From Hymenoscyphus infarciens (lineage: Eukaryota > Ascomycota > Leotiomycetes > Helotiales > Helotiaceae), in assembly GCA_001414345.1 (NCBI GenBank), contig LLCB01000095.1, positions 1-64,000 of the forward strand: a DNA stretch of 64,000 bases, in the 5' to 3' direction. Position 1 is the first letter of the stretch; the number at the start of each line of letters is the position of its first letter. Shown one piece after another: positions 21,547 to 34,712 of this stretch. The notes beneath the pieces are model-generated. The model searched no databases. It was given only the letters and a program-made list of their open reading frames with translations, and had not been told where the DNA came from. Made by a program: the position numbers and the translations under genes.

Positions 21547-23189
21547 ATGGCATACCAACAACCTCCCTATCAAGGTGGCTACGGAGCACCACCTCCAGGT
21601 CGTAAGTTGTTTTGTATTTTCCGTGCGACCAACACCGCTGGGAACTGATGACGAGTGTAGAATATCCCCCTCCTCAACAACAGCCTTACCCCCCTCAGGG
21701 CGGCTATCAACAACCTCCTTACGGTGCCCCTCCAAACCAAGGTTACGGCGCACCACCTCCGCATCATGGTGGTTACGGAGGTCCCCCGCCGGGTCGTAAG
21801 TAAATATCATTTTGGGAGAGCAATATGCGAAGACTAATAGCAAGACAGAATATCCTCCACAACAATCGCATAGTCCATATCCCCCTCAGAACCAAGGTTA
21901 CGGAGCACCACCTCCTCAGCAGCCCTACGGTGCCCCCCCTCCAGGTCGTGAGTTTATACATGAGGTGGGAGTTTAGAATATACAAAGGCTGACAGAAGAA
22001 AATAGAATACCCCCCACCGCAACAATCACACAGCCCATATCCTCCTCAAAACCAAGGCTACGGTCAACCTCCTCCTCCTCCTCCTCAGCAGTACGGACAA
22101 CCACCGCCTCAACAATACGGGCAGCCCCAAGGCGGATACGTAGTTCCAACCCCTCCATCGATCGGCTACGGTCCCCCGCAACAAATACAATGGGACGGAG
22201 TCCAAGACGCAGAAGCTCTCCGAAAGGCAATGAAGGGTTTCGGAACAGATGAGAAGACCCTAATCCGCGTACTCTCACAGAAAGACCCCCTCCAAATCAA
22301 CGTCCTTCGACAATCATTCAATTACCGCTTCAGCAGAGACCTAATCGCAGATTTAAAAAGCGAAACAAGTGGCTGGTTCGAGGAAGGACTTTGCGCGCTC
22401 GCTCGCGGACCGTTGGCGCAAGATGTTCATCTCCTCCGTCAAGCTATGGGTGGACCCGGTACGAAGGAGAAGGTATTAAACGATGTTTTACTCGGACGCT
22501 CGAATGCGGATATGCGGGCGATCAAAGAGGCATATCAAAAGACCTTCCGGAGAAATCTGGAGGCGGATATTAAAGGCGATTTGAGCATGAAGACCGAGAG
22601 ACATTTCTTGATGGTTTTGGCTGCCAACAGAAACGAGGAGAGTACACCGGTTATACCGCAGCAGATTGATGCGGATGTGCAGGAGTTGTATAAAGCTACC
22701 GAGGGGAAGATGGGGACGGATGAGTTGATGGTTTGTAATATTTTGACGCAACGGAGTGATGCTCAGATTCGAGCTATTGCGCATACGTACCAGCAGAAGT
22801 TTAGGAGGGATTTGGATACAGTTATTAAGAGTGTATGCCCCCCTTCCTTCCCATCTTTCCCCTTCTTTCCCCATCCGATAGGCCAATCCCCATACTAACG
22901 AACGCAGGAATTCTCCGGCCACATGGAACTAGCCCTCCTCCACCAACTCCGCACCGGAACCGACAAAGCCATGCGCGATGCTCTCCTACTCGAAGACGCG
23001 ATGGCAGGTGCTGGTACCAAAGACGCTCTCCTCACCAACAGAGTTGTTCGCATCCATTGGGATCGCAATCATATGCAGCAGGTTAAGGGCGCTTACCAGC
23101 ATAAGTTCCGGCGAAGTCTGAAGAGTAGGATCACGGGCGAGACGACAGGGGATTATGAGAAGTTATTAGTTGCTTGTCTTTATGAGTAA
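21547..23189 (+). CDS. annexin with Pro/Gln/Gly/Tyr-rich N-terminal tail
   Basis: Calcium-dependent phospholipid-binding protein, 465 aa from five exons: 21547-21601, 21661-21795, 21849-21947, 22006-22832 and 22908-23189. Introns are 59, 53, 58 and 75 nt. Residues 1-160 form a disordered tail of PPYGAPP, NQGYG and QQSHSPYPPQ repeats. The core begins at QWDGVQDAEALRKAMKGFGT and has four annexin repeats. Each carries a calcium-loop-type GxGT or equivalent: KGFGTDEKTL, GGPGTKEKVL, GKMGTDELMV and AGAGTKDALL. The last repeat ends in GDYEKLLVACLYE, a typical annexin C-terminus. Length and the long PQGY tail match fungal annexins of the ANXC/annexin XIV type. The first three introns fall at the same codon position in the tail repeat, so exons 2, 3 and the start of 4 look like tandem duplicates. 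Confidence 0.95.
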
Positions 23190-24002
23190 TGTAGGCTGAT
23201 GTAGGGTAGCATGGTGTTGGCGATAATTTATGAATGAGGGTTGACGGTATGAGGGATGAGAGAGGGAGTGGCCACACGGTCTTTGATGCGAGATTTTTGG
23301 GTTTTGGGATAGGATTAGGCATGGGTATTCTTGTGGGTGTGTATTGGTTGGGTGGATTGGATGGATTGGATGGAGGACAATTAACTACCTTACGTTTTTG
23401 GGTACTAATTAGTAATTTTAGTACTATTATCACCTCAGTCCCATTCTCATTCTGATATTTTGCAGAAGACTCCAGTGAAGTTGAGACTATGAGACAGTTT
23501 TTCTCCCGGGTTTTCATTGTCTAAGCTGGCAAGATGGAAAACTTGAGAATAAGTATTGTTGGTGGGTTGACGAGTTTACCAGTGGCCTAGCCAATTCTAC
23601 CAATAGCGCAACATGGGGACAACAGGGAGAGAAGCTAGTCAGTGCGGGTATGGGTATACCACATATGCCCCTCAACGACCTCGCGATGGAAAGCCAGTAC
23701 TATTGATGAGCGGGCTGTTGAGTCTCCCTCCTCTACCCCCCTAACAAACTTTCGAGGGATTCATTTGTTATCGTTTATTTTTTTTCTTTCTCGCTGTCGA
23801 TGGGCCTTTTTTGTTGGTATTGGATTGAAGAAGACTAAACTGGCAATTATTGTTCATCTCTCGACTTGTTCTAGTTCTTTTGGTAGCCTTGGTGCTGGTG
23901 GTGGTGAAGTGATGGTATATCGTGTTGCGGGCTGCCAAGGATGAAGAGAGACTTGTATTCTTTCGATTTGGACACTTTGGTACTTTGGATTTGTGAATAT
24001 GA

Positions 24003-24035
24003 GGGATGGGGGATGGGGGATGGGGGATGGGGGAA
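24003..24035. repeat. 7-bp microsatellite (GGGGGAT)n
   Basis: Four to five uninterrupted copies of GGGGGAT, starting GGGATGGGGGATGGGGGA. Strongly G-rich on the plus strand. Confidence 0.9.
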
Positions 24036-24310
24036 GTTTACAAGTATTGAGTTCGACGATGATGATGAGGCTGGGATGGGTGGGGACTCGGGAAGGTTGT
24101 TTCTTTCCACTACTGCTGCTTTGCGATTTTGGAGGTGGGAGTTTTATGGTTGAGAAGGGCCCTGTGTTGTGTTGTCAGATCATAAGGGAGTGCATTAAAC
24201 TTCGTTTTCTTCTTAGGAGAGAAAATAGGAGGGGTATGCTTCATGGTATAAGCGTCCCAAATTCGAATTCCTAAGAAATCCCCCGCTGTGCTCGACGAAG
24301 TTCGCTTTTG

Positions 24311-24340
24311 GTGGGGAGTGGTGGGGAGTGGTGGGGAGTG
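24311..24340. repeat. 10-bp tandem repeat (GTGGGGAGTG)x3
   Basis: Three perfect head-to-tail copies of GTGGGGAGTG. Intergenic. Confidence 0.9.
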
Positions 24341-24541
24341 GTCCTTGCTAAACAAGTATAAGTCTCTTTTTGACATGAATACATATACACCTGCGACCTT
24401 CCTTGGTCAACCACGTCCACAGGACCACAGCCAATTATCCCTTTTGAAGAGGACGCGCCCTACTAGTACCGCTGAGTTTAGTGTTTTTTTTTTTTTTTTT
24501 TTGTTTTTTTGGTGGTTTTTTTTGCCTGGGAATTTTCTAGT

Positions 24542-24977
24542 TTAGGGCCTGTTTGGCTCGCATAAAGTAGTTAAATATATGCACGGATATTTGACGAGAT
24601 GCCCTAAATAGTGACCTCGTATAAGTTGGTGTATATCATCAATTGTTTCTTAATATATTAAGTAAACGTTTGGCTCGTGGTGCATATCCTGGTGTATATC
24701 CTGGTGCATATCCTTATATGTAGCATAGATAGGTGTCTTAATAGTAGTAAAAAAAACATATATATATGAAGTTTTAAAGATTTACACCTCTAGAGGTCTA
24801 AAACTTTTTTTGGTGGTGTATATCCTAATTATATATGCACTAAGATATACGAGGTTAAACGAGGGAGTTGCATCACTTTTAAATATGTATGCTAAACACT
24901 GGTGCATATATATAATTATTACCTCCTGATTTTTGGTGGTGCATATCCTAGATATGCACGAGCCAAACAGGCCCTTA
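24542..24977. mobile_element. TTA-flanked MITE (PIF/Harbinger, Tourist-like)
   Basis: A 430-bp element (24545-24974) bounded by TTA on each side. Its perfect 16-bp terminal inverted repeats are GGGCCTGTTTGGCTCG and the reverse complement. TTA duplications and GGGCC... ends are features of PIF/Harbinger elements. The interior has no coding capacity but repeats GGTGYATATCC several times (24680-24715, 24813, 24935), partly in inverted arrangement. It is only mildly AT-shifted, so it is probably younger than the RIP-damaged elements to the right. Confidence 0.88.
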
Positions 24978-26672
24978 TATGTTTAGTTGCTTGGACTTTT
25001 ACTTGTTGTTATTAAACAATGGGTTAGGATCCTAGTCTGGTTGGAAGTTAAGTTACGGGGATATTGAGCTGATGTTGCCAATTTGCTTTTTTACCGTCGA
25101 TTGTTTTCAGTCTGTGGCATTGGTACTGTAGAGAATTGGGTTCCGAACCCGAAAAAAACTGTTCCGCTCGGATCTTGGACTTTTTCCTTGGCCTTGGGTC
25201 GTTGGATGGAATACTGATGCTACTACCCCTTTAGGGACCGCAAATAGAAAAATATATATATATGAAGAGCAGTCTGGTGCTTTGGATGGGGGGAGATGAG
25301 ATTTTGACTCGCGGTGTGTGCAGGGTTTGAAGATAGCCCGCTTCGATGTGAAAGCTCAAGGGGCCTTTTTTCCTGGGCACATTCCATTTGACGTTTTTAC
25401 TGTTGCTTCGGAGTTCCAAGGCGAAAAACTGTATTGCCAAAGATTGAGAAGTGCGGCGTCCTCCTTCCAAAGGTGCGTTCTCTTCGATCGGATCGATCTT
25501 TTATCACCTCCATCTTCTTCAGCGTGTCAAGATGCCGGTTCTATGCTCGTGAAGAGTGCGATATATTTGGGAAGTGTATGAATTATTCTTTCAGTTCATA
25601 TTTCGGGAGATGAGAAGCACTGGAGTGACAGACTGCTTTGGGTCAATATCTGCCTTGCTTTATTGTTATAAGTTATGCTCGTAGCTCTTTCTTTGGGGAT
25701 ATCATTGTTTTCCTAAAGATACAGAGGCATTTTTGATGGCCCTGGGTTCGATGGTTGGTCGCTATACTCCAGATGCTGGGGTCCTGGCTGGGATTGTATT
25801 GCCGGCATAGGATATAGCTTAGCTGTCGCTACTGAAAGATTACGTTAGAGGAGGCCAGGAATATGAAAGATATTGAATTACTGTCGTACCTTCTCCTGTC
25901 GTCGACCCGATTTCATTCCTCTCTTCGACTAGATTTTTCTCAAGTTGACATGCGGGGACTAGAGAACTCCTGGAACAGGGTGTTTAGGACCTTTCCTAAG
26001 GACCGTATCCCATCCGCGTCTTTTGCTGACGTAGCTTGTCATTTGGTCCCACATGATTTCATTCGCCCATGTGAGTGTTGTGTGAATTTTTGCTTCTTTC
26101 GAGACAGCCGTTTATAGATGATGTGATATCTTGATTTTCTCTACTTTGAAAGAGTTAGACTTCTAGGAAAGTTTGTTCATCTTAGGCGTAGAATTTCTAT
26201 GGTGAGTCAGAACTGAGGTTAACGCGGAAGTGGATCTAGAATCAATTATAAGAGAAGCAACCACTACGAGTCTCAATTTGTACCCCATTTTTCCTTGGGA
26301 AATACTACGTTTGAGGATACTATTCAGGGACATCTGGAGAAGTTACAACTCTTATTTCATGTGTGAGTCCTCAGAGGAAGACACCAGTGATGATTGACGC
26401 AGATGCAATGAATTAAGAGTGTTTGCTTTGGTATGCGTATACGTGTGAGGGATATTTGTGCTACTTATTTTGACTGAAGCAGGAATATCGAAAAACTCGA
26501 GTTCTGTGCCGAATTCCGCGTGCTTCAAGATTTACTTTCGTCAGACGCAGGGTCTAAAGATAAACCAGCGGTTGCTGCCATCCTGATCTTAGAACCTAGC
26601 TGCAGTTTATATGTGTGACCCTGTTGGGAAATGTGTAGTCTGTGCGGATAAACTGGTTCGGGGCTATAGCTA
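24978..26672. other. intergenic, no gene seen
   Basis: About 1.7 kb of balanced composition ending exactly at the GAATT target duplication of the Copia element. Open frames (25318-25581, 25863-26117) are short, with no domains. The composition drops to very AT-rich right after 26,900. Confidence 0.55.
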
Positions 26673-26677
26673 GAATT

Positions 26678-26860
26678 TGTTGTTGTATTAGATATTCACT
26701 CTTGTAATGGCTACCCGATTAGGGTTAGCTCACTCTTAGGGTACTTATACTCCCTCCTACGCATAGTAGATAGTTCTCTCCTTATAGCAATCAATACCTA
26801 ATTCTCCACCCTATACTTTTAAATGCCTATAACACTTCCCTTAACCTTACACTTACAATA
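26678..26860 (+). repeat. Copia 5' LTR
   Basis: 183 bp, starting TGTTGTTGTATTAGATATTC and ending ACACTTACAATA. The final CA expected of an LTR reads TA, which fits RIP. The sequence GGTTATAAGCCCGG directly after it is the place for a primer-binding site. It is the partner of 39946-40130. Confidence 0.9.
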
Positions 26861-27252
26861 GGTTATAAGCCCGGTAGCCATCGTACTATTAGTATTTAAT
26901 AGTATCACTTAAATCGTAACAGTAGAAGTTAATTTACTTATCGTCTTATTACTACCGATAACATACACATATATAAACTTAGGTTAAGAGATATTAACAC
27001 TAGAAAACATATAAGTACTAACTACACCTTAACACGTACTAAGTCTAAATAATCCGTTTAGTAAATCGATAAAAGTACAACGATCGATCCCTCTAACGAC
27101 CTTCGACTTATAAGAGTAAGAGGCATTCTAAGCTATACCTAAATTATCTTTTAACAATTTACTCTCTTCGGTATCGACTATATAAAAAGGTAAGAGTAAA
27201 GTAAATACTCTCGTATAGATTCTAAAGCAACTTTCACTAATAAAAGGATTAC

Positions 27253-27633
27253 TATGATGGCACGCCATCCTGAATTGTCGGTATTCGTAAAACTGCCGAT
27301 ACCTCTACGACTACTAATACTCCTACGACTTATAAGATAGAAGAGGCTGAAGAGAGTAAGGATTAGATATTATATATTTTACTTTAAGGTCTTATATATT
27401 TAGCTTTAAAGCTCTTATTATTTTAGTAGCTATATTAGAAAGGACTTAGATATTATTCTTATTAAGACTTAGTAGTCTCTAACCTCTTATATATAGATGT
27501 TTATACTTAGTATAGAAGAAGGATAGTTTTTCCTTTTCTTCTATATTAGAGCCTAGTATCTACTCACGTTATTTAGTCTTAAACGTACTCTTATATGCCT
27601 CTTCTCTTATAGTATATATTTTATACTATTATA
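27253..27633 (+). repeat. Gypsy 5' LTR (381 bp)
   Basis: Begins TATGATGGCACGCCATCC and ends TTTTATACTATTATA; the same length as the 3' LTR. Differences from the 3' copy are C/T and G/A transitions. Its first 60 bp are less mutated than the matching part of the 3' LTR. Confidence 0.92.
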
Positions 27634-28399
27634 TAAAAAGGAAAAACTCTTCTTTACTAGTAATAGCCTTTATAATATCTCTTTTAAGCTTATTATTACT
27701 CTATTTATTTCGATCTCGATTTAGCCTAGAATCGAACTATAACAACGTATCCTTAAATAGCTAGGTAATTAGAGACTATCTAGATAGCTAGTAATACTAG
27801 GGTTTAGTATCTATATAAATAGCTAGTAAAAATCGTATCTTATACGTTAAGGGATTAGAATACGCTAAGTATTCCTAAGAATCCTAATAACCCTCTTAGT
27901 ATAGAGATTACTATATATAATTTAGATAGTTAATAATATAAACAGTTATTTAGAAAAACTCCTAAATTACCTCTTTTATCTCCCTTTTTTTAACATTTAA
28001 TATATTAGACTTAGGAGCGACTCTAGGTCTCTCCTAAGCTCTACTTTAAAGCGTAGAGCCCTCCTTTAAGGAATAAAGTTAAGCACTTATAGAAAGGTCC
28101 TTAACTTAATACTACTTACTAAAGAATAAAAAGTCTTAGAGTAATAAAGGTAAAGAGGTTACTCCTAGAAGCTAGAGAGATAACTAAGACTTCTCTAATA
28201 TAGATAAGATATAGAGAGTAATTTAGGCTATAGAGGCTAAAGACTAAGAAAAAGATAAAAGAATTTAGTAGTAAGATAACTAAATCGCCTAATTAGTAGA
28301 TTTAATATAATAGATTAGTAAATACTTACTAGGAAATAATTAGACTCCTCCTTTATACCCTCTTATTATACTAGACTATCTTTAGATATAAAACTTAAC

Positions 28400-31300
28400 T
28401 CTTAATATTCTTCTTTTATAATAATCTACTCTATAATTATAAGCTAAAACCTTACTAAGAGCCTAATAACCTACTAAAAGCAAAATTATAGAGAAAATTA
28501 AACTTTTAGATAATAGTACTTTACCTACTTATAAGTAATAGAAGATATCTATATATAATAGACTTTAAGTAAACGTCGACTATTACTATATACTTAAAAC
28601 TTATAAAGCCCTTATCTAAGAGACGACTATAAAACTTACTAGGAACTACTTAGAGCTTTAATATAAGTTAGATATAAGTAATATAGCTTTTAAAGATTAA
28701 TAAGATATAATTAAACTCCTTAATTCCTACTTCTTAACTGGTTACGAGAAGAAGAATACTTAAAATAAATTTTAAGCCTTATAAATAGATAGAAAAGGTT
28801 ATATAAGAGAAACCTTTTTAGATTTTAGAGTACGCTTCTTAAGTATAGCTATACTTAAGAGAATACTAGAGTTAGAAAGATTCTACTAGATATAGGATAA
28901 GATTATACTATAGCTCTAAGGTAGCTCTACTATAGCTAAGAGAGATTAGAATTATAATTTTAATAAGATAGTAGTATATCTTTTAGCCTTAGATAAGGAG
29001 AAGTGCTAAAATATAGAGTTATCTATAACTAGTACTATAGCTAAACTAATTAGTATAACCTCGTTGTTTAAAAAGATAAGTACTTTTTAACTCTTACCTA
29101 GCTTAACTCCAAAGCCCTCCCTACTCTCTTATAGACTTAATCCTACCTCTTAGAAGATTTTATAAACTCTTAGACTATTTTCTACTAGTAAAAAATCTAA
29201 GACTATATTAATAGACCGAGTCCCTACTAGTATAAAGTGTTACTATTATAGTAAGCTTAGGTATTTTAAACCTAATTACTCTAATCTTCTTAGTATTAAT
29301 AAGATAGATAATTAACTTAAAGAAGAATAACCTTTTAAAGAGTACTCTAACTCTAACTCGAGTTAGAAAGAAAATAAAGAGACCTAGATAAAAATTCCTT
29401 CTTAGACCTATATAAATGTAATCTAATTAGACTTAACCTCTCTAAGCTTATAAGAGGAAAACAGTTCCTTATAAATACTACTCTTAGTATATAGAGATAT
29501 AGTATTAAAATATAAGTTTTAGTAGATATAGAAGTAAATAGGTACCTATTTTTAAATTAATCCCTAGCCCTTTAATTATCTAAAGTAATAGGTTTATAGA
29601 TCTAGAAACTACTATATTTAATATCTATTTATAGATATAATAATAGTACTAAAAGCTAGGCAACTTAGTTTATATAACTCTATCTAAACGTAGATAAACG
29701 TTATATCTATAACTACCCCTTTATTATCCTAGACCTTAGATAGTAAGACCTAATTATTAGTAATAAGTAGTTAAACTACTTTAAAGTCCTCCTTAACTCT
29801 TTAAAGAGCTAGATTACTTAGCTAGCTAATTACCTCTTAACTCTCTACTTTAATAAGGAGATCTTACTTCTACTTTCTAGCTAGAACTAGAAACCCTTTT
29901 TGAATTACTAGTCGAATACGAATTAGAGAGAGTACGCTATCTAGTAATAAGAAAGACATAAAAAGGGTAGACTTATAAATATAGCTAAGCTATTACTCCT
30001 ATCTATAATAATAACTCCTCTTAAAATTTTAACCTCTAACTCTAGTCTAAAGCCTCTTTAAACTACTAGTATAGTTTTAAAAAACTAGACTCTATACTCT
30101 TTTATTAGTAAAATAAGTACTAATACTATATACTTTAATATAAAATAACCTAACTTAGAATTTTATATAACTAGTATCTATAAGCTAGATTAGATTATTA
30201 ACGAAAAGTTAGCTCTCTTTTAAGATAACAATAATATAAGGGCTCTAATATAGGCTTAACTCTTAAAATATTATTCTTCTTATAAAGACATGTTTTTAAA
30301 AGTAGCTTCTAATAAGCTTCCTTCTTATTATAAATATAACTATAAGATTACTTTAAATAAACTACTTCCTAACTCCTTTTCGCCTCTATATTAATAGTTA
30401 ACTATAGAGCTTAAAGCTATAAAGGAGTACCTTATAGAGAACCTAGATAAGGGGTTTATTATTAATAGTAATAGCCCTTTTACCTCTCTAGTACTCTTTA
30501 TTAAAAAAGCTAATAGTAATAAGCTATAGTTCTATATTAATTATAGAAAGCTTAACGCTTTAACTTAAAACGATCTCTACCTAATCCTTTAAATTAATAA
30601 GCTTCTTTTAAAGATAAGGATAGCTAAAATCTTTACTAAGTTAGATATAAGATAAGCTTTCTATTATATCTAGATAGACCTTACCTTAAAAGAGATAACT
30701 ATATTTAAAACTAGGTATAGTATATATAAATATAAGGTCCTTCTTTTTAAACTCTATAATAGTCTTACTACCTATTAATATTATATAAATAACGTCTTAA
30801 TCGATTATCTAGACAACTTCTATATCGCTTACTTAGATAATATTTTAATTTATTTAGATACTATTAAAGAATATAAGGAATAAGTTAAGAAGGTTCTAAG
30901 TTAGCTTTAAGAAGTAGAACTCTAAGTAGATATTAAGAAAAGTGAATTTAGTATTACTAGAATTAAATACTTAGGATTTATCTTAACTATAAAGAGACTT
31001 AAAGTTAATCCTAAAAAGGTAAAACCTCTATAAAACTAGCTCTAACCTACTACTATAATAGGTATAAAGTCTTATCTAGGGTTTATAGGATTTTATAGAT
31101 AATTTATTAAAGGTTATACTAAAATCGCTAAACTTCTAACTATAATAATACGCTTTTTAGAGCCTTTTTTATAAATACCTAAATATAATAAAGCCTTTAA
31201 AGCGCTAAGGACTAGGCTACTTACTATATAAACCTTATACTACTTTAACTCTAATTATAATATAAAGGTAGAAATAGACTTCTTAAAAGGAGTAATAGTA

Positions 31301-33200
31301 GGTGTTTTCTTATAATAATATAATAGCTTTTAGTACTCTATTAAGTTCTACTTATACGTCCTAGTCGGCTACGAATCGAACTAGGAGATCTATAATAAAG
31401 AACTATCTACTATTATAGAAGCTTTTAAGAAATAGCGTCTTAAACTTATATTATATTAGAAGCGTATTAATATATATTTAGACTATAGATTATTAGAATA
31501 CTTTATAATAACTAAGCTACTTATAGCTAAGTAAGTCTAATAAATAGAGTTTTTATTAGACTTTAACTTTTAGATCTAATTTATGTCTAGGAAGAGTAAT
31601 TAAAAAGCAGATATATTAACTTAATATAAATAAGATTTAAAAACCTATAATTAAGCTAAATTAGATAGCTACTTACGTACTCTCTTAAGACCTAATTAGT
31701 TAAACCTTTAAATTAATACTAAACTTACTTAGATCTTTTTATAAGAATAGTCTATATCTCTTAATATAATAGATATTATTCTAGAGTTAAGTTTAAATAT
31801 AATTTAGAAGTTGAAAGAAGATAACCTATACTCTTTTTAAAAAGAATGTTATAAACTTCTAAATAGATACTTTATCTTACTAGATAATTTACTCCTCTTT
31901 AAGAATCGACTTTGTATTTAAAGGAATACTAAACTATATATAAAGCTAATCTAAGAAGTCTATAACTAAGTATCTAGTGCTTATCTAAGTATAAAAAAGA
32001 TATACTAGTTATTAGTATAATACTACTACTAGGTTAGACTAGGTTTAGACTATAAGAGGTATATAGTAAATTATTAAGCCTATAGATACTCTTATCCTTA
32101 ATAGACTAAGTAGTAAGGTTTTCTTTACTCTTTTCTAATACTTAACTATCTTATATAGTATTTATATATAGATTTTAAATCATTCTTAAAGGATAAATAT
32201 AGATTTAACACTATACTAGTATTTATTAACTAACTTAGAAAGGATTTAGTATTAATACCTTACTACTTAACTATAGACGCTAAAGGCCTAGCTAAACTCT
32301 TTATTTAATAGATTTACTATTTTAGTTACTATCTTAAATCGATTACGTCTAATTAAGAACCTTAATTTATATTATTATTTTAGACTAAATTTTATTAAAT
32401 AATTAGTATTAAGCTTAAGCTTAGTACTATCTACTATAAATAAATAAATAGATAGATAGAGATAATAAACTAATATATTAATTAGAGACTAAGGCTCTTT
32501 ATAAACTACTACTAAGATAATTAGAGTAAATTAATCCCTTTAATAGATAGAGTATAAATAACACTTTTATACTTATCTATTAGTATAACCTCTTATTAGC
32601 TTAAGTTTAGACTTAACCTAAGGACTTTATAGGACTAGAATATACTAAAGACATCTATTTCCTAAGAACGTCTTAACTATAATAAGGTAATAAAAGTGGC
32701 CTAACGTATATACTCTACTTAGAAGATAGTAAAAGATAATATAAATAAGGCCTAGAAAAGGATAGAGAATAGTATAAATTAATACTAAAAAGCTATTAAC
32801 TAGGACGTTAGAGATAAAGTCTACTTATCTACTAAGAATCTTAAGATAAATCATTCTAGCTAAAAGCTTACTAAATAGTAGATAGGATCTTTTAAAATAC
32901 TAGATTATATAAGATACTTCTATAAACTAAAACTTTTAGAAGGATTATTAATTTATAATGTTTTTACCTCTAATATACTTTTAAAGGATCTAAATACTCT
33001 TCTACTAGGATAAGAGGCTCTAGAGCTTCTACTAGATATTATTTAAGGTATATAAGAATAGAAGGTTTAAGAAATACTTAGTAGTAGACTTTTTAAAAGA
33101 TAGCTATAATACTAGATAAGATAGATTAGATATAATTTAGATTCTACTTAGTATCTTATAAACAATTTTTAAGGTTTACTATATTATCTAAGAGACTTTT
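28400..33200 (+). pseudogene. Gypsy gag-pol remnant with C-terminal chromodomain
   Basis: All reading is interrupted by TAA/TAG at Gln positions, but the family is clear. Gag ends near 29280 with a mutated CCHC knuckle (CYYYSKLRYFKPNY at 29237-29280). The protease region near 29515 reads VDIEVNRYLF against an expected D-S/T-G-A-N. RT motifs run from 30420 to 30960: FINYRKLN-like, KLDIRQAFYYIQI, then YLDNILIYLD for the YVDD box at about 30827. RNase H and the integrase zinc domain follow (YNQVSSAYLSIKKIYQLL near 31960). The integrase core extends to about 32650. A chromodomain-like tail, VQEILSSRLFKRQLQYQI, lies near 33070-33120. Boundaries are approximate. Confidence 0.85.
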
Positions 33201-33329
33201 ATACTAAATATCTAGGATAGCTAGAACTACTCTAACTTCTCTCTAAATAGATTAATATATAGAAATTAGAAAAGAATTAAATAAAAGAGTTAATTTATAA
33301 AACTCTATTAATACTCTCTAATTCTAGTT

Positions 33330-34700
33330 ACTCTTAATAAGGAACTTATAATAAAAACCTAAGATAAAATACTAACTAGTAGGAATATTTAAAATTAATA
33401 AAGTAAAGAACTAAGACTAAGTTACTACTAAAACAGAGCCTACTAACTCTCTCTAAGTTAAAGCCTCTTCTTTCTCTAACTTATTATCTTTCTCTCTACT
33501 CTCTTAAGTATAAGAAGCCTAAACTAGCTCTTCCTCTACCTCCTCCTTATAAGTACACTTCTTACCTTAGTAATCTCTCATAACCGGCTTAGGAGGAGAC
33601 GCTTATAAACTCTTTAGATAAGCCTTAAAGAAGACCTAAACCTAGGTTTAGATAGAGGTCCTACTCTTTATAGCATAGCGTAAGAACTATTAAATATTAG
33701 TAACTAAAACCTCTCTAATAAGTAAGAGGTACTTATAATAACCTTAGTATAAAGCGCCTAAGTCTCCTTTAAGAAGGTAAACTATACCTTTAAACTATTC
33801 TTTAGTACCTCTATACTAGTAACGACTAACACCTTATCTAAGGCCTTAGTAGCCTTCTTAATAGCCCTCTTCTCCTTCTTAAGCTTAAGCTTACTAAACT
33901 CCTTCTCTATAAACTATAGTAACTACCTAAGTTAGAACAGATTTAATATATATTCGGGATTAAACTTACTAGGATATATATAGTATTCTACTCTACGTAG
34001 TACCTATACTTCTTTAACTTTAGCTTCTTAAAAGCATATATATAATCTCTATTCTAAGATTTTATCTAAAGATACTAAATATAGTAGACTCGGTAGGTAG
34101 CTAGAAGCGTACTAGGAGAATATAAGAGAGGCATTTTACTATATTAGATTAGCTTTAAACTAGGCCTAATAAAGAAGGGAAAGACTTACTTTTATATATA
34201 TATATATAATATATATATATATTTTAAGATAAAAGTTAGTATATAAGGATATACCTAATTAGAAGGTATTCTTACTATATATTATTTTAGATGAAAAGAA
34301 AAGAAGAAGAGAAGTTAGAATTAGAGAAAAGTCGTCTACTAATATACTACTTATAATAATAGCTATTGCTTTATAATTATTATTTATTACTTAATAATTA
34401 CTATTATAATATATAATAATAGTAAGAATATAATAACTCTATAATAGTGTACCGCTTTCTACCTAATAGCTAATAATTAGCCTCTCTTCTGTTTATATCT
34501 ATTATTATATAGTATATAATAGTAAATAAAGAATAATTATCTCTTAAAATAATAATACTATTAGCTATTAACCCTACCCCGACTACTAGACACTATAATA
34601 GTAGATAAGTTATATTCTTTATAATAATTATATAAATAATACTCTAGTTAACCTAATACTATGTCAATCGATAACCGAAGACTTAAAACGAGTCTTTTTA
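33330..34700 (-). other. Gypsy region between pol and 3' LTR, possible antisense ORF remnant
   Basis: This 1.4-kb stretch is not needed for pol. On the minus strand it reads as long segments interrupted almost only by TAA/TAG, for example KEKRAIKKATKALDKVLVVT (about 33900-33840). In another frame it reads EEVEEELV and ESREKDNKLEKEEAL (near 33540-33470). The second element copy (63520-64000) preserves the same stretches with transitions. A purely structural 3' region is equally possible. An AT-dinucleotide run sits at 34194-34225. Confidence 0.4.
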
Positions 34701-34712
34701 AAGAAGAGAGGA

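Larger units (their letters stand above)
23190..24541. other. intergenic with microsatellites, no gene seen
   Basis: 3' flank of the annexin gene and about 1.3 kb of low-information sequence. Simple repeats include GGATTGGATGGATTGGATGG (near 23352), GGGGGAT units and poly-T runs at 24484-24520. Open frames on either strand are repeat-driven. Confidence 0.6.

Noticed and set aside
9652..23189. Secondary-metabolite or other functional gene cluster
   Set aside because: Neighbouring genes are unrelated enzymes and housekeeping proteins, with no backbone synthase or shared pathway.
26698..26745. TTAGGG motifs suggesting a telomere
   Set aside because: Only two isolated TTAGGG copies, present in both Copia LTRs; not a tandem array.
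34194..34225. (TA)n run as a possible replication origin or centromere signal
   Set aside because: Sits inside a RIP-mutated retrotransposon where AT dinucleotide runs are expected.
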